A stretch of 64,000 bases of DNA from Albimonas sp963816545 (GCA_963816545.1 CAWFLE010000008.1:124001-188000), one strand, 5' to 3'; shown: positions 1 through 11,568, counted from the stretch's first letter. The notes: generated by a model from the letters alone, not told the origin. Numbers and translations: made by a program.

Positions 1-181
1 CCGCCGGCCCGGCCGAGGCCGACCCCCCGTCCCGCAGCTCCGCCGCGAGGTCGAGGGCGCGGAACGCCGCCTCCCCGGAGAGGTCGCCCCAGATGAGTTC
101 GTCGCCGTCCGTGCCGGTCAGAACCTGCGCGCCCGCGCCCCCGTAGAGGGTGCGGCCTGCGCCGAAAGTCTCGCTCGTCAT
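1..181 (-). CDS. RTX-like calcium-binding protein, N-terminal fragment
   Basis: This is the first 60 codons of a gene that runs off the left edge of the window. The start ATG is at 181. The visible protein begins MTSETFGAGRTLYGGAGAQ and continues with a TGTDGDEL segment. Gly/Asp-rich stretches of this kind recall RTX (hemolysin-type) calcium-binding nonapeptides, which fold into a parallel beta-roll in secreted proteins. No signal peptide is visible, as expected for a type I secretion substrate with a C-terminal signal. The C-terminus is not in view, so the function (adhesin, protease, lipase) cannot be told. The 114-bp gap upstream, up to the tusA stop, must hold its promoter. Confidence 0.5.
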   Translation of the reverse strand, partial: MTSETFGAGRTLYGGAGAQVLTGTDGDELIWGDLSGEAAFRALDLAAELRDGGSASAGPA

Positions 182-295
182 GAGCCCCCACCCCTGGAAG
201 CCGGAGAACGTTCTCCTGCCGCGGGTATGGCGGGGGCGGCCCTGCCAGCAAGCTAAGGGGGTTGGTTACCCAGAAATTACAGGGTTTGCAGAGGG

Positions 296-574
296 TTAAC
301 CGGGCAGATCGAGCCGTTCGCCCTTGCGGATGACGTAGCGGCGGGCGCCGCCTGGGAGAGGGTCCTGGGCGATCAGCGCATGGCCCTGCTCGGCGCAGAA
401 ATGGGGCATGTCCACCGCCGCGGCCGGATCGTCGGCGAGGATGGCGAGCGTGGCGCCGACGGGCAGGGCGGCGAGCGCCTTGCGCGCCCGCAGCACCGGC
501 AGCGGGCAGAGCAGGCCGAGCGCGTCGATCTCCTCGGGCATGGGATCCTCCGGTTGCGGCGCCCCTGTCGTCAT
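296..574 (-). CDS. tusA: TusA/SirA-family sulfurtransferase
   Basis: The protein has 92 aa and carries the family signature LGLLCPLPVLRARKAL. The Cys of the CPLP motif is the sulfur-accepting residue in TusA proteins, which relay persulfide sulfur to tRNA thiolation, molybdopterin or sulfur-oxidation enzymes in the cytoplasm. The start was set at MTTGAPQP (574); a downstream Met at 541 (MPEEIDALG) is also possible and lies closer to the usual family length of about 80 aa. It is divergent from the neighbouring soxX-like and ccdA genes, which supports a role in sulfur metabolism, but no other sox genes are in view. The gene is intact. Confidence 0.85.
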   Translation of the reverse strand: MTTGAPQPEDPMPEEIDALGLLCPLPVLRARKALAALPVGATLAILADDPAAAVDMPHFCAEQGHALIAQDPLPGGARRYVIRKGERLDLPG

Positions 575-932
575 CCTGCGCCGGCGGGGTCGCAAGCTCG
601 CCGGGGGCGCGAAGGGAGCCGTCTCCGGCGGTCGCTATCCCGCGGGGGCGCGGGCCGCAAGCGGCGGAGGCGCCGCGCCCCGGTCCCGCCCCTGGCCGCG
701 GAGGCGCCCGCGGCGCGCGGCCTGCGTCGCGCCTGTGGCGGCCGTCGCTCCGGCCGGCGGGAGGCGCTTCGGGGCGGCTGTCGCTCCTGCCGGATGGAGA
801 CCTCTTGGGGCGATCGGCGCCCCTGCCGAAGGCCCTGCGGGGCGGCCGGTTGCGCGCGGTCGGCGGCGGGGCTACCGTCCGCCCTCCGCCGCCGCGCCCT
901 TGCGGCCCGCCTCACCCAGCAGATCGTCGCTC
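575..932. repeat. GC-rich gap with decayed ~36-bp tandem units
   Basis: This is the divergent tusA/soxX interval. At about 737-843 it holds three or more degenerate units of 32-36 bp that each start GGCGGC(C/T)GTCGCTCC or a variant. Long open frames cross it on both strands, but none has a recognisable domain, so I see no gene here. Promoters for the two flanking genes should lie inside. Confidence 0.45.
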
Positions 933-1727
933 ATGCCGCCTCGTCGCCCGATCGTCGTCCTCGTCGCCGCCGCGATGCTGGCTTCGCCCTCCGCGCGCGG
1001 TCAGGAGGGGCCGGAGGCCGCGCCACCGCGCGACCTGCGCCCGCCCGTCGCCGCCTACACGGTGCTGGACGGGGTGCGGATCCCCGCGCCGCTGGACGGG
1101 CTGACGGGGGATGCCGCGCGCGGCGAGGCCCTGTTCGCCGATCCGGAGGCCGGCGGCTGCACCGCCTGCCACGCCGCGCCCGGTCATGCGCCCGTGACCG
1201 CCGCCCCCCGCATCCTGCGCGACCGTCTGCCGGACCTGCCGCCGCCCGAGCCGGAGCCCGAGGCGGACGCCCATGCCGGCCTCGAACCCGACGCGCTGGA
1301 GGGGGAGCCGGCCAGCGATTCCGACAGCGCGCTCGCTCCACAGCGGGTTTCCGGCCCGCCTCCGCCGCGGCCCTCCCGGCAGGACGAGGCGGCGTCCGCC
1401 GCCGCCGCCGGGCCCGCGGCGGAGCCCGAGCCGCCGCGCCCGCCCCTCCTGCCGCTGCCGCCGGGAGGGGATCTCGACGGCGTGGCGGACCGTCTGACGC
1501 AGGGCCAGCTCCGCCTGTGGGTGGTGAACCCCCGCATCGTGCGCCCCGGGTCGCGGATGCCCGCCTACCACGACGTGTCCCTGCGCCTCGCGGAGGGGAA
1601 CCCGGACCTGCGCCAACCGTGGCTCTCGGCGCAGGAGGCGGAGGACGTGATCGCCTACCTGATGACGCTTGGCGGCGCCGAGGCGCCGCACGACGACGTG
1701 ACGCCGGGCGACGACCCGTCCCGGTGA
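933..1727 (+). CDS. soxX: SoxX-like cytochrome c with a long internal insertion
   Basis: The 264-aa protein has an N-terminal hydrophobic stretch (about residues 6-18) that fits a Sec signal ending near ARG-QEG. A single heme c site CTACH lies at 76-80. The C-terminal part (about 181-247) carries the SoxX signature: RLTQGQLRLWVVNP, then RMPAY with a candidate distal ligand Met209, then LSAQEAEDVIAYL. SoxX pairs with SoxA in the periplasm to attach thiosulfate to SoxYZ. Between the heme site and the C-terminal part there is a Pro/Ala/Glu/Asp-rich insertion of about 95 residues (85-180) that I do not know from SoxX. The gene is co-oriented with ccdA 58 bp downstream. The other sox genes are not in the window, so the role could differ. 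Confidence 0.7.
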   Translation: MPPRRPIVVLVAAAMLASPSARGQEGPEAAPPRDLRPPVAAYTVLDGVRIPAPLDGLTGDAARGEALFADPEAGGCTACHAAPGHAPVTAAPRILRDRLPDLPPPEPEPEADAHAGLEPDALEGEPASDSDSALAPQRVSGPPPPRPSRQDEAASAAAAGPAAEPEPPRPPLLPLPPGGDLDGVADRLTQGQLRLWVVNPRIVRPGSRMPAYHDVSLRLAEGNPDLRQPWLSAQEAEDVIAYLMTLGGAEAPHDDVTPGDDPSR

Positions 1728-1785
1728 CCTTTCGGTCGGGCCGGGTTACTCCGGCCCCGTTCGCTGCGAAACCCGAGGGGGCCGG

Positions 1786-2676
1786 ATGGCCGACATTGGA
1801 CTGCTGACCGCCTTCTTCGGCGGGCTCCTGAGCTTCCTCAGCCCCTGCGTGCTGCCGCTGGCGCCGCCTTATCTCGCCTTCATGGCGGGCACCACGCTGG
1901 ACCGGCTGACCGGCGAGCAGGAGGCGGACGCCGTCATGGCGCGGCGGGTGTTCCTGTCCTCGCTGTTCTTCGTGGCGGGGCTCGCGACGGTGTTCGTGGC
2001 GCTGGGGGCCACGGCCTCGCTGATCGGGCAGACGCTGGCGGCCTGGCGCTACGAGTTCGCCATCGCCGCCGGGTTCGTGATCTACGTGCTGGGGCAGCAC
2101 TTCATCGGCTTCCGCAGGGCGCCGCAGACGGTGGCCATCCTGTTGGTCGCGCTGGCGCTTTTCGGGTGGATCTCGGGCGAGGACCTGGCCGGGCAGGCGG
2201 CGGCCCATGCGCCGGTTCTGGCGGGGCTGGCGGTTCTGGGCGCGGCGCTGAGGTTCTCGGGCTGGGAGCAGCTGCCGTTCCTGATGCAGGAGCGGCGGTT
2301 CGATGCCGGCGGCTCGGCGGGCAGCTTCGCGGGGGCCTATGTGATCGGGCTCGCCTTCGCCTTCGGCTGGACGCCCTGCATCGGGCCGGTCCTGGGCTCG
2401 ATCCTGTTCCTCGCCGCGCAGAGGGAGACGGTGGGCGAGGGGGTGGGGATGCTGGCCGTCTATGCGCTGGGGCTGGGGGTGCCCTTCATCGTCGCCGCGG
2501 CCTTCGTGCGGCCTTTCATGCGCTGGATGAAGGGGTTCCGGCGGCATCTGGGGACGGTGGAGCGGGCCATGGGGGCGCTGCTGGTCGTGGTCGGGGGGAT
2601 GATGATGACCGGGACGTTCGAGACCCTGGCCTTCTGGCTGCTGGAGACGTTCCCGGGGCTCGCGACCATCGGCTGA
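1786..2676 (+). CDS. ccdA: CcdA/DsbD-like membrane thiol transporter (SoxV type)
   Basis: The 296-aa polytopic membrane protein starts with LLSFLSPCVLPLAPPYL, with redox Cys21 in the first helix; the second conserved Cys198 is in FGWTPCIGP. CcdA-type proteins carry reducing equivalents from cytoplasmic thioredoxin across the membrane for cytochrome c maturation or, as SoxV, for the Sox thioredoxin. It is somewhat longer than the usual 240-250 aa. Its position right after a cytochrome c gene fits both roles. The ATG is at 1786. A GTTTCGCTGCGAAAC palindrome follows the stop at 2690-2704 and a near copy precedes the gene. Confidence 0.85.
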   Translation: MADIGLLTAFFGGLLSFLSPCVLPLAPPYLAFMAGTTLDRLTGEQEADAVMARRVFLSSLFFVAGLATVFVALGATASLIGQTLAAWRYEFAIAAGFVIYVLGQHFIGFRRAPQTVAILLVALALFGWISGEDLAGQAAAHAPVLAGLAVLGAALRFSGWEQLPFLMQERRFDAGGSAGSFAGAYVIGLAFAFGWTPCIGPVLGSILFLAAQRETVGEGVGMLAVYALGLGVPFIVAAAFVRPFMRWMKGFRRHLGTVERAMGALLVVVGGMMMTGTFETLAFWLLETFPGLATIG

Positions 2677-2956
2677 GGCGCCGCCCCGTGTTTCGCTGCG
2701 AAACAGGTTAATGAAAGAATTATTCGCCTGGTGGAAACCGGGGCGTCCGCCAAAGGGTTAACTGCGCGTCAGGCGCGGTTAACTTCGTCAAGGGATCGTT
2801 CACGTAGCGGCGCCAAGGGCGCAGAAGGCCCGCGGCGCTTCGCCCCGGTTCGGAGGACCCCTCGCCACTCGCCCGCCCGTGGAGGGGAAGCCGCGCGGGG
2901 GCGCAGACCCCGGCACGGGCGCGGGGGGCTCGATGCCCCCCGTGACCGTCCCCCCC
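2677..2956. other. Convergent gap between ccdA and alaS, with palindrome
   Basis: Both neighbours end here, so the gap should contain terminators. It holds the perfect 15-bp palindrome GTTTCGCTGCGAAAC (2690-2704) followed by an AT-richer stretch (to about 2725) and two GTTAAC sites near 2757 and 2778. No gene was seen. Confidence 0.5.
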
Positions 2957-5613
<2,657 letters not shown>

Positions 5614-5789
5614 GTTCTCGCCCCGTGCTCTGGCTGCCTGCGCGACGCGCCCCGGCGGCCGGAGCTGCGGCCGGCCACGTTTATGGGGAAGGCGGAGACG
5701 GGGCAAGGGGGAGGCGGCGGGGGCGGGCGGCGCCGGGAAGGGGCGGCGAGGCCTGCATCGGGACGGCGTCCCTCGCGACGCGACGGGCC

Positions 5790-6367
5790 TCAGGTGCAGG
5801 CCCGGATGTGGCGGTCGTATTCCACCGCCTTGCGGCTCACCTCGGAGGCGACGCGGGTCAGCCAGGCCTTGTTGCGCCAGTCTCCGCGGCGGTAGCCGGT
5901 GTGGCCCTCGTGATAGGCGAGGTACTGGTTGTAGGCGTCATGGAGGGGGATGCCGTTGGCGAGGCGGGTCTTGTTCATGTACCAGCCCACGAAATCGGCG
6001 GCGTCGTCGAAGTTCTCGCGGTCCGCGGACCAGCGGCCGGTGTCCTTGCGGTACCAGTCCCAGGTGCCGTCGATGGCCTGCGAGAAGCCGTGGGCCGAGG
6101 AGATGCGCCCGGTGGGGATCAGGCCGAGGAAGTAGGTGCGGCGGGTGGCGGCGTCGGGCGTGAAGGACAACTCCTTCCAGATGATCGCCATCTGGACCGC
6201 CGCGGGGCGCCCCACTTGCGCTCGGAGGCGAGGACGGCGTCCTGCCAGTGGGGGCGTTCGTCGAAGATCGCGCAGGCGTTCTCGACGTTCGGGGGGCGGG
6301 TGTCGTTCGCGGCGCAGCCGGCGAGGATCCCGATCGCCGTCAGGGCGGCGAATGCGCGAGCGTTCAT
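5790..6367 (-). CDS. Transglycosylase-SLT-like lipoprotein (one frameshift)
   Basis: The N-terminus MNARAFAALTAIGILAGCAA is a lipoprotein signal with a GC lipobox, so the product is predicted to be membrane-anchored in the periplasm. After one frameshift near 6206-6212 (a run of four C where five would keep the frame) the protein continues VQMAIIWKELSF, then FLGLIPTGRISSAHGFSQA and a conserved C-terminal part with YLAYHEGHTGYRRG. This matches the roughly 190-aa SLT-domain lipoproteins of Rhodobacterales; the Glu in IIWKE sits where SLT enzymes have their catalytic Glu. The role is probably peptidoglycan cleavage. The frameshift is probably a homopolymer error. Confidence 0.75.
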
Positions 6368-6571
6368 GGGGGGCGCCTGTCTGTCTGCTCGTTTTATTGA
6401 CGTCACTGTAACCGATTGCGGGGCGTTCTTGAAGCCCGGCGTCAACGGGCGTCCGCGGGCCGATGCTGCGGCGCCGCGGCGCGCCGCTGGACATGGCGGG
6501 GGCGAGCGCCTACCTTCGACCGGATGCCCGGCAGCAGAATACAGGATACCGGCCCGCAAATGGCGAGCAGC

Positions 6572-6901
6572 ATGGTCAATCGCGAAGCGAAGTTCATGAT
6601 CGGTCAGGTGGTGCGGCATCGCATCCACCCGTTCCGGGGCGTGGTCTTCGACGTGGACCCGGAGTTCTCCAACTCGGACGAGTGGTGGGAGGCGATCCCC
6701 GAGGAGAACCGCCCCCACAAGGACCAGCCCTTCTATCACCTGCTGGCGGAAAACGAGACCTCCTACTACCACGCCTACGTGTCGGAGCAGAACCTGCTCG
6801 CCGACGAGACGGGGGACCCTGTGGATCACCCGCAGGTGGGGGAGCTGTTCGGGGATCTAGAAGGCGGCCGCTACGAGGTCGCCACCATCCTCACCCACTG
6901 A
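6572..6901 (+). CDS. hspQ: Heat-shock protein HspQ
   Basis: The product has 109 aa from MVNREAKFMIGQVVRHR. The HspQ family core is clear: HPFRGVVFDVDPEF, WWEAIPEE, KDQPFYHLLAENE and YVSEQNLLAD. In E. coli HspQ is a small hemimethylated-DNA-binding protein that promotes DnaA degradation and acts as a Lon protease specificity factor. The start is uncertain: ATGs at 6560 and 6572 are in frame and neither has a strong Shine-Dalgarno; 6572 fits the usual family N-terminus best. The gene is divergent from the SLT lipoprotein. Confidence 0.88.
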   Translation: MVNREAKFMIGQVVRHRIHPFRGVVFDVDPEFSNSDEWWEAIPEENRPHKDQPFYHLLAENETSYYHAYVSEQNLLADETGDPVDHPQVGELFGDLEGGRYEVATILTH

Positions 6902-7377
6902 GCGAAGGCGCCGCGCGGAGGTTCCGCCTGCGGTGGAGACGGCGCCCGCGGCGCGTTGCGGGCGTCTGGCCTGTGGCTTGGCGCCCGGACATGCCGGTCG
7001 CGTGGGGCTTCGGCGAGCTGCGGCTGGGGGGGCGCTCGCTTCATCTTACAAGGCGATGATCTCGGGCTGGGGGCGGCGGCCTCCTGGCTCGCCTGTCGTC
7101 CTTTTCCCGCTCTTGCTTCCCCGCAACCCCGCCAAGCCGGGGGGCTGGCGGTTGGCGGTCATCTGCGCGGTTCGCCCCGACCTCGCAGGCGGTCGGGCGG
7201 AGCGACCCTGGCCAGAAGGCGTGAGGCTGGCCACGCGCCGCGGGCGGGCGCTCCGCCAGAGGCGGGACGGTCGGCGCGGCGCCTTCGCCGGGGCTCCTGC
7301 GCGGGCTTGGCCGTTGCGTGTTCCACCGATACCAATGTCTCCGAACGGCCGCTCAGGGCCGGCGAGGGAGGCAGGAC
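6902..7377. other. 476-bp gap without a supported gene
   Basis: The stretch is GC-rich and open in several frames, but none shows a domain or a good ribosome binding site. The promoter of the downstream SMP-30 gene should lie toward its right end. Confidence 0.4.
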
Positions 7378-8232
7378 ATGCAGGCGGAGCCGGAGATCCA
7401 TTCCGACGGGTGCGGGTTCACCGAGGGGCCGGTGACCCTGGGCGACGGGGGCGTGGCCTTCGTCGATCTGGTGGACGCGAAGGTCCGGGTCTGGCGGGAG
7501 GGCGAGACCTCGGATCTGGCGTCCCTGCCGGGCGCGCCCAACGGGATGCGGATGGGGCCGGACGGGGCGCTGTGGATCGCCAACAACGGCGGGCTGGGGC
7601 TCAAGGCCAAAGGGGCGCTGCATTTCGCCGAGCCGCAGATCCCCGGCTGCATCCAGCGGCTGACGCTGGACGGGGCGTGGGAGACGGTGGCCTCGGCGCT
7701 GCCCTCGGCGCCGCCGAACCGGCCCAACGACCTCGTGTTCACGCCGGAGGGAGACATCGTCTTCACCAATCCGCGGAACTGGGAGGCGATCGGGCGGCAC
7801 GATTCCGACTATGCCGGGGGGGAGATCCTGCTGGCGAAGCTGGACGGGACGGTGACGAAGCTGGCGGAGTGCCGGTTCCCGAACGGGCTGTGGTTCCACC
7901 CCGACGGCTCGTTGATCGTGGGGCTGACGGTGGATCACCGGCTGGTGCGCTACGCCTGGAAGGGGGGGGCGCCGCTGGAGGAGCCGGAGGTGTTCGCGCA
8001 GCTCCACGACCTGTTCCACTGCGACGGGATGTGCTGGCACGCGGGGCGGTTCTACGTGGCGGGCTCGGTCTGCAACGAGGTGGCGGTGCTGGACGAGGGC
8101 GGGAACCTGCTCGAGCTGATCGACTTCGGGCGGGGCTCGGGGCCGACCAACCTGTGCGTGCGGGAGGACCGACTGTTCGTGACGCTGGGCAAGGCAGGGA
8201 CGCTGGCGTCGATCCCGCTCCCGTCGCTCTGA
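7378..8232 (+). CDS. SMP-30/gluconolactonase (LRE) family protein
   Basis: The protein has 284 aa, and its start is supported by GGAGGCAGGAC directly before the ATG. It begins with a metal-ligand Glu in the motif CGFTEGPV, followed by APNGMRMGPDGALWIANN and NRPNDLVFTPEGDI. Together with NGLWFHPDG and DGMCWH these are the repeated beta-propeller blades and divalent-metal ligands of SMP-30/gluconolactonase enzymes, which open sugar lactones. The exact substrate cannot be told. There is no signal peptide, so it acts in the cytoplasm. It appears to be a single-gene unit, followed by strong GC hairpins. Confidence 0.8.
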   Translation: MQAEPEIHSDGCGFTEGPVTLGDGGVAFVDLVDAKVRVWREGETSDLASLPGAPNGMRMGPDGALWIANNGGLGLKAKGALHFAEPQIPGCIQRLTLDGAWETVASALPSAPPNRPNDLVFTPEGDIVFTNPRNWEAIGRHDSDYAGGEILLAKLDGTVTKLAECRFPNGLWFHPDGSLIVGLTVDHRLVRYAWKGGAPLEEPEVFAQLHDLFHCDGMCWHAGRFYVAGSVCNEVAVLDEGGNLLELIDFGRGSGPTNLCVREDRLFVTLGKAGTLASIPLPSL

Positions 8233-8548
8233 GGGCCGGCGCGGTTTCGGCGCGAGGGCGGAGCGGAGCGGGCGCGGCCCCGCGCGCCTGAAGGGCGCGC
8301 GCGGAGGCGGAGCCTCCGCGCCTGCGCGTTCGCGCAGGCGGGGCCGCTTGCGCGAGGGGCGGACGGGGCGCCCGGGCGGCTCCGTCCGGGTGGCGGGCCG
8401 GGGCCGCATGGCGGTGCGGTTCGGGTTCGGCCGCGGGGCCGGCTTGGGGGGCGGCGCCTCGGCCGCGATGGCGCGCAGGGCGGCGGTCCGGGTTCGGGCT
8501 ACGAGCCGGATGGGGAGTCGGCGGTCGATGGGGGCCCCGCGGAGGGCT
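8233..8548. terminator. GC-hairpin-rich gap after the SMP-30 gene
   Basis: Two stem-loops stand side by side: GCGGAGGC/GCCTCCGC around 8299-8320 and CTGCGCG/CGCGCAG around 8322-8340. They lie between convergent genes and probably stop transcription, although no T-run follows, so a Rho-independent mechanism is uncertain. No gene was seen. Confidence 0.35.
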
Positions 8549-9550
8549 TCAGTGCGCGTGGCCGCAGGCGCAGGTTTTTTCGTGCGGAGTTTCCCAGCCC
8601 CACCGGTAGCGGCCCATGAGAGCCTGGACCTCGGGTCGGGCGGGGGAGACTTTGCCGTCTGACAATTCGCGGTAGACCGCCGCCACGTTGGCGACGATGC
8701 GCTCCCGGTCCAGCCAGTGGGAGAAGGTGTCGAGGGCAATGTCCCAGGCGGCGTCGTCCCACGTGACTCCCGCCTCGTAGCGGGCGGTGGCCTCCGTCTG
8801 GACGTAGGTCAGGTAGTCCCGCAGGGCCGCCACCATCGCCTTGTCTCCGACGGGACCGTGGCCGGGGACGATCGTTTCCACGTCCCACGAAAGGATCAGG
8901 TCGCAGGCCCGGATCCAGTTGCCGATGGGGCCGGCCCAGATCACCGGGTGGCCGTTGTGGAAGACGATGTCGCCGGTGAAGACCGTCTTCGCGTCCGGCA
9001 GCCAGGCGACCACGTCGCCCGCGCGTGTGGGCGGGGCCGAGTTCGTGGAGTTCGATGCGGCGGGAGCCCACGGTGAGGTCCCGGCGGCCGGAGAAGGTTT
9101 CCGTGGGGGGCTGCCAGCGCACGTCGGAGAAGTCGAAGGTGGCGCCCATGACCTCGTGGAGGAAGGCGCCGGCCTCGCCGTGGTTGCGCCAGTCGGCGAA
9201 GGCGCGGGCGGCGTCCTCGGGCTTGCGCTCCTCCATCTCCCTCAGCGCGGCGTCGGAGGCGATGATGCGGGCGCCCTCCACCAGATGGTTGCCGAAGGTG
9301 TGGTCGCCGTTGGAGTGGGTGTTGAGGAGGGTGTTGATGGTCGCCGCCTCGGGGGCGGCGCGGCGGTAGGCGCCAGCATGTCGCGGGTCAGGGAGCCGGT
9401 GAACAGGGTGTCGATCAGCAGGGTCTCGCCCTCGGACACGATCAGGCCGGAATTGGACCAGCCCCAGGAGCCGTCTCCCTGCACGTAGGCGAAGAGGCCG
9501 TCGCCGAGGGGCTCGACCTCGCGGCGGATGCCTTGGGTGTTGGTGGGCAT
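8549..9550 (-). CDS. MBL-fold metallo-hydrolase (two frameshifts)
   Basis: Three overlapping frames join into one protein of about 333 aa. The start is MPTNTQGIRREVEPLG at 9550. The metallo-beta-lactamase signature is THSNGDH (an HxHxDH variant in which the second His is Asn), followed by GPAHTRGDVVAWL, FTGDIVFH and the late His in VPGHGP. One base is missing near 9370 and one is extra near 9018; both sit in GC runs and look like sequence errors. The C-terminus ends CACGHAH. It starts 10 bp after dctM and is probably the last gene of the TRAP operon, so it may process the transported compound. Members of this fold include lactonases, glyoxalases and nucleases. Confidence 0.75.
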
Positions 9551-9560
9551 TGCGGGCCTC

Positions 9561-10865
9561 CTACAGAAGGGCGAGGGCGAGCCAGGGGAAGATCAGCACC
9601 AGGCCGATCATCGCGACCATCGTGAGCGCGAAGGGGGCGGCGCCGGCGAAGATGTCGCCGAGCGTGATCGAGGGGTCGTCGAGGTTGGTCTTGATGACGA
9701 AGCAGGCGACCCCGAGGGGCGGGGTCAGGAGGCCGACCTCGACGGCGATGATGGTGAGGATGCCGAACCAGATCAGGTCCACCTGGAACTGCGCGATCAC
9801 CGGCAGGATCAGGGGGAGCAGGATCAGCAGGATCGAGGCGCTGTCGAGGATGGTGCCGAGGAGGATGATCGCCAGCAGGTAGAGGACCAGCACCCCGTAG
9901 AGGCCGAGGTCGAACCCCGCCAGCAGGTCGGTCATGGCGTTGGGCAGGCCCGTGAGGGCCAGCAGCCGCGAATACATGTGCGCGGCGATGATGAGGAAGG
10001 TGATCGAGGCGGTGACGTGGCCGGTCTCGGCCAGGATCTCGCGGAAGCCTCGGAAGCTGAGGCGGCGCTTGGCGACGGCGATGAGGAGGGCGCCCAGCGC
10101 GCCGACGGCGCCGGCCTCGGTCGGGGTGAAGACGCCGCCGTAGATGCCGCCGAGCACCACCAGGATCAGCGCGAGGATGGGGAGGGAGCGGAGCGCCATG
10201 GTGCGGGAGCCCAGCTCGGGGAGGTCGGAGAGCTTGGGCTCGCCGACCCAGGAGGGAGCGAAGGTGGAGAGGGCGACGATGAGGAGCGCGTAGAGCAGGG
10301 CCAGCACGATCCCCGGGATGATGCCGGCGGTGAAGAGGGCGCCGATCGAGGTCTCGGACAGGATGCCGAACAGGATCAGCAGCAGCGACGGCGGGATAAG
10401 CATCCCCAGCACCGAGGAGCCGGCGACCACGCCCACGGCGAAGCGGGGGGTGTAGCCCTGTCGGATCAGCTCGGGCACCGCGATCTTGGTGAAGACGGAA
10501 GCCGAGGCGATGGAGGTGCCGTTGACCGCGGCGAAGATGGCGTTGGCGAAGACGGTGGCGATGCCGAGCCCGCCGCGGACCCGGCGGAACATCTGGCCCG
10601 CCACGTCGAACACGTCCCGCCCCATGCCCGAGACGCCGACCAGCACCCCCATCAGCACGAAGAGCGGGATCACCCCGAAGGAGTAGCGGGCGATGGAGTC
10701 GAGCGCCGCCATCGACAGCAGGGCGCCGGCGACCGCGAGCTTGCCCTTCACCAGCACCACGCCGACGAAGCTGACGAGGCTGAGCGCGATGGCCACGTGC
10801 ATCCCCGTCTGGATCAGGAGGAGGATGGCGACGATGGAGGCGAGGCCGATCTCGACGTTGGTCAT
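9561..10865 (-). CDS. dctM: TRAP transporter large permease (DctM)
   Basis: The protein has 434 aa and about 12 hydrophobic segments. Family landmarks are NGTSIASASVFTKIAVPEL, GYTPRFAVGVVAGSS, GMLIPPSLLLILFG, GVFTPTEAGAVGA and GLLTPPLGVACFV. With DctQ it forms the Na+-driven membrane part of a tripartite ATP-independent periplasmic transporter. The start ATG overlaps the stop of a 47-codon ORF by 4 nt, so translation is probably coupled. The gene is intact and belongs to the tetR-dctP-dctQ-dctM-MBL unit. Confidence 0.93.
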   Translation of the reverse strand: MTNVEIGLASIVAILLLIQTGMHVAIALSLVSFVGVVLVKGKLAVAGALLSMAALDSIARYSFGVIPLFVLMGVLVGVSGMGRDVFDVAGQMFRRVRGGLGIATVFANAIFAAVNGTSIASASVFTKIAVPELIRQGYTPRFAVGVVAGSSVLGMLIPPSLLLILFGILSETSIGALFTAGIIPGIVLALLYALLIVALSTFAPSWVGEPKLSDLPELGSRTMALRSLPILALILVVLGGIYGGVFTPTEAGAVGALGALLIAVAKRRLSFRGFREILAETGHVTASITFLIIAAHMYSRLLALTGLPNAMTDLLAGFDLGLYGVLVLYLLAIILLGTILDSASILLILLPLILPVIAQFQVDLIWFGILTIIAVEVGLLTPPLGVACFVIKTNLDDPSITLGDIFAGAAPFALTMVAMIGLVLIFPWLALALL

Positions 10866-11005
10866 GCGCGGTCCCGGGTGGCGAGGCTGGTCATGGGTGG
10901 CTCCGGGTCGCGCCGGTGGCGGCGGGCGCCCTCGGGATCGCGACGGTGGCGGCGGCGCGGACCCTGCTGGATGATGCGCCCGCTCGGGATCTCGACGTCG
11001 GTCAT
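10862..11005 (-). CDS. 47-codon ORF between dctQ and dctM, 4-nt overlaps at both ends
   Basis: The frame starts MTDVEIPSGRIIQQG at 11005 and ends RDRA before a TGA that overlaps the dctM ATG; its own ATG overlaps the dctQ stop. It is very Arg/Pro-rich and has no recognisable domain. Its first six codons nearly repeat the start of dctM (MTNVEI), and the DNA around both starts is nearly the same over about 23 bp, so it may have arisen by partial duplication of the dctM start. It may serve only to pass ribosomes from dctQ to dctM. Whether a stable peptide is made is unknown. Confidence 0.4.
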   Translation of the reverse strand: MTDVEIPSGRIIQQGPRRRHRRDPEGARRHRRDPEPPMTSLATRDRA

Positions 11006-11568
11006 GCGCGCCCCCGGACCGCGGCGCGCAGGTAGGCGAGCGCCAGCATCAGGAACTGGAGGCCGGCGAGCACCGCGCCGATCAGGACGCAGAGCGAGAA
11101 GGGCCAGGCGGGGAGGGTGAAGACGCCGTAGAGGCCGACCGTCTCGTAGTCGGTCATGGCGTCGTGGACGTGGGGCCAGATGTACCGCACCAGGATCGCG
11201 AGCATCGCGGCGCCGGCGAGGTGGTGGAAGGCGTCCAGACCGTCGGCCGCGCGGATCGAGCGGGCGCGCAGGCGGTCGATGAACATGTCGGAGCGGATGG
11301 AGCGGCCCTCGCGCACGGCGTGCGAGAGTTGCAGGAAGACGATGGAGACGATGGCGGCGGAGACGATCTCGGCGGTCGCCGGCACGGGGGCGGAGAAAAG
11401 GGCCCGGCCGAAGACGTCGGCGTTGATCAGCGCCATGATCCCGACCGTCCCCAGCGTGCCGAGGATGGCGAGGGCGGCGGAGAGGGCCGTGAGGGTGCGG
11501 GCGACCCCGCCCGTCAGGGGCGGGATCGCCGCGGAGGCGTGGGCCTCCGCCGCGTCCGTCTGCGTCAT
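11002..11568 (-). CDS. dctQ: TRAP transporter small permease (DctQ)
   Basis: The protein has 188 aa from MTQTDAAEAHASA. It has four hydrophobic helices. The DctQ-type segment includes NADVFGRALFSAPVPATAEI and FLQLSHAVREGRSIRSDMF, which corresponds to the conserved R(R/S)D block of the family. The ATG overlaps the dctP stop (ATGA). DctQ bridges the binding protein and DctM in the inner membrane. Confidence 0.9.
   Translation of the reverse strand: MTQTDAAEAHASAAIPPLTGGVARTLTALSAALAILGTLGTVGIMALINADVFGRALFSAPVPATAEIVSAAIVSIVFLQLSHAVREGRSIRSDMFIDRLRARSIRAADGLDAFHHLAGAAMLAILVRYIWPHVHDAMTDYETVGLYGVFTLPAWPFSLCVLIGAVLAGLQFLMLALAYLRAAVRGRA

Noticed and set aside
408..932. Long plus-strand open frame before the soxX start
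   Set aside because: It is a GC-rich artefact: the residues are low-complexity Arg/Ala/Pro, and the SoxX signal peptide with its own ATG begins at 933.
9528..11120. Long acidic plus-strand open frame opposite dctM
   Set aside because: The Glu/Asp/Gly-rich translation is what antisense of a Leu/Val-rich membrane gene gives; the TRAP permease on the other strand is certain.
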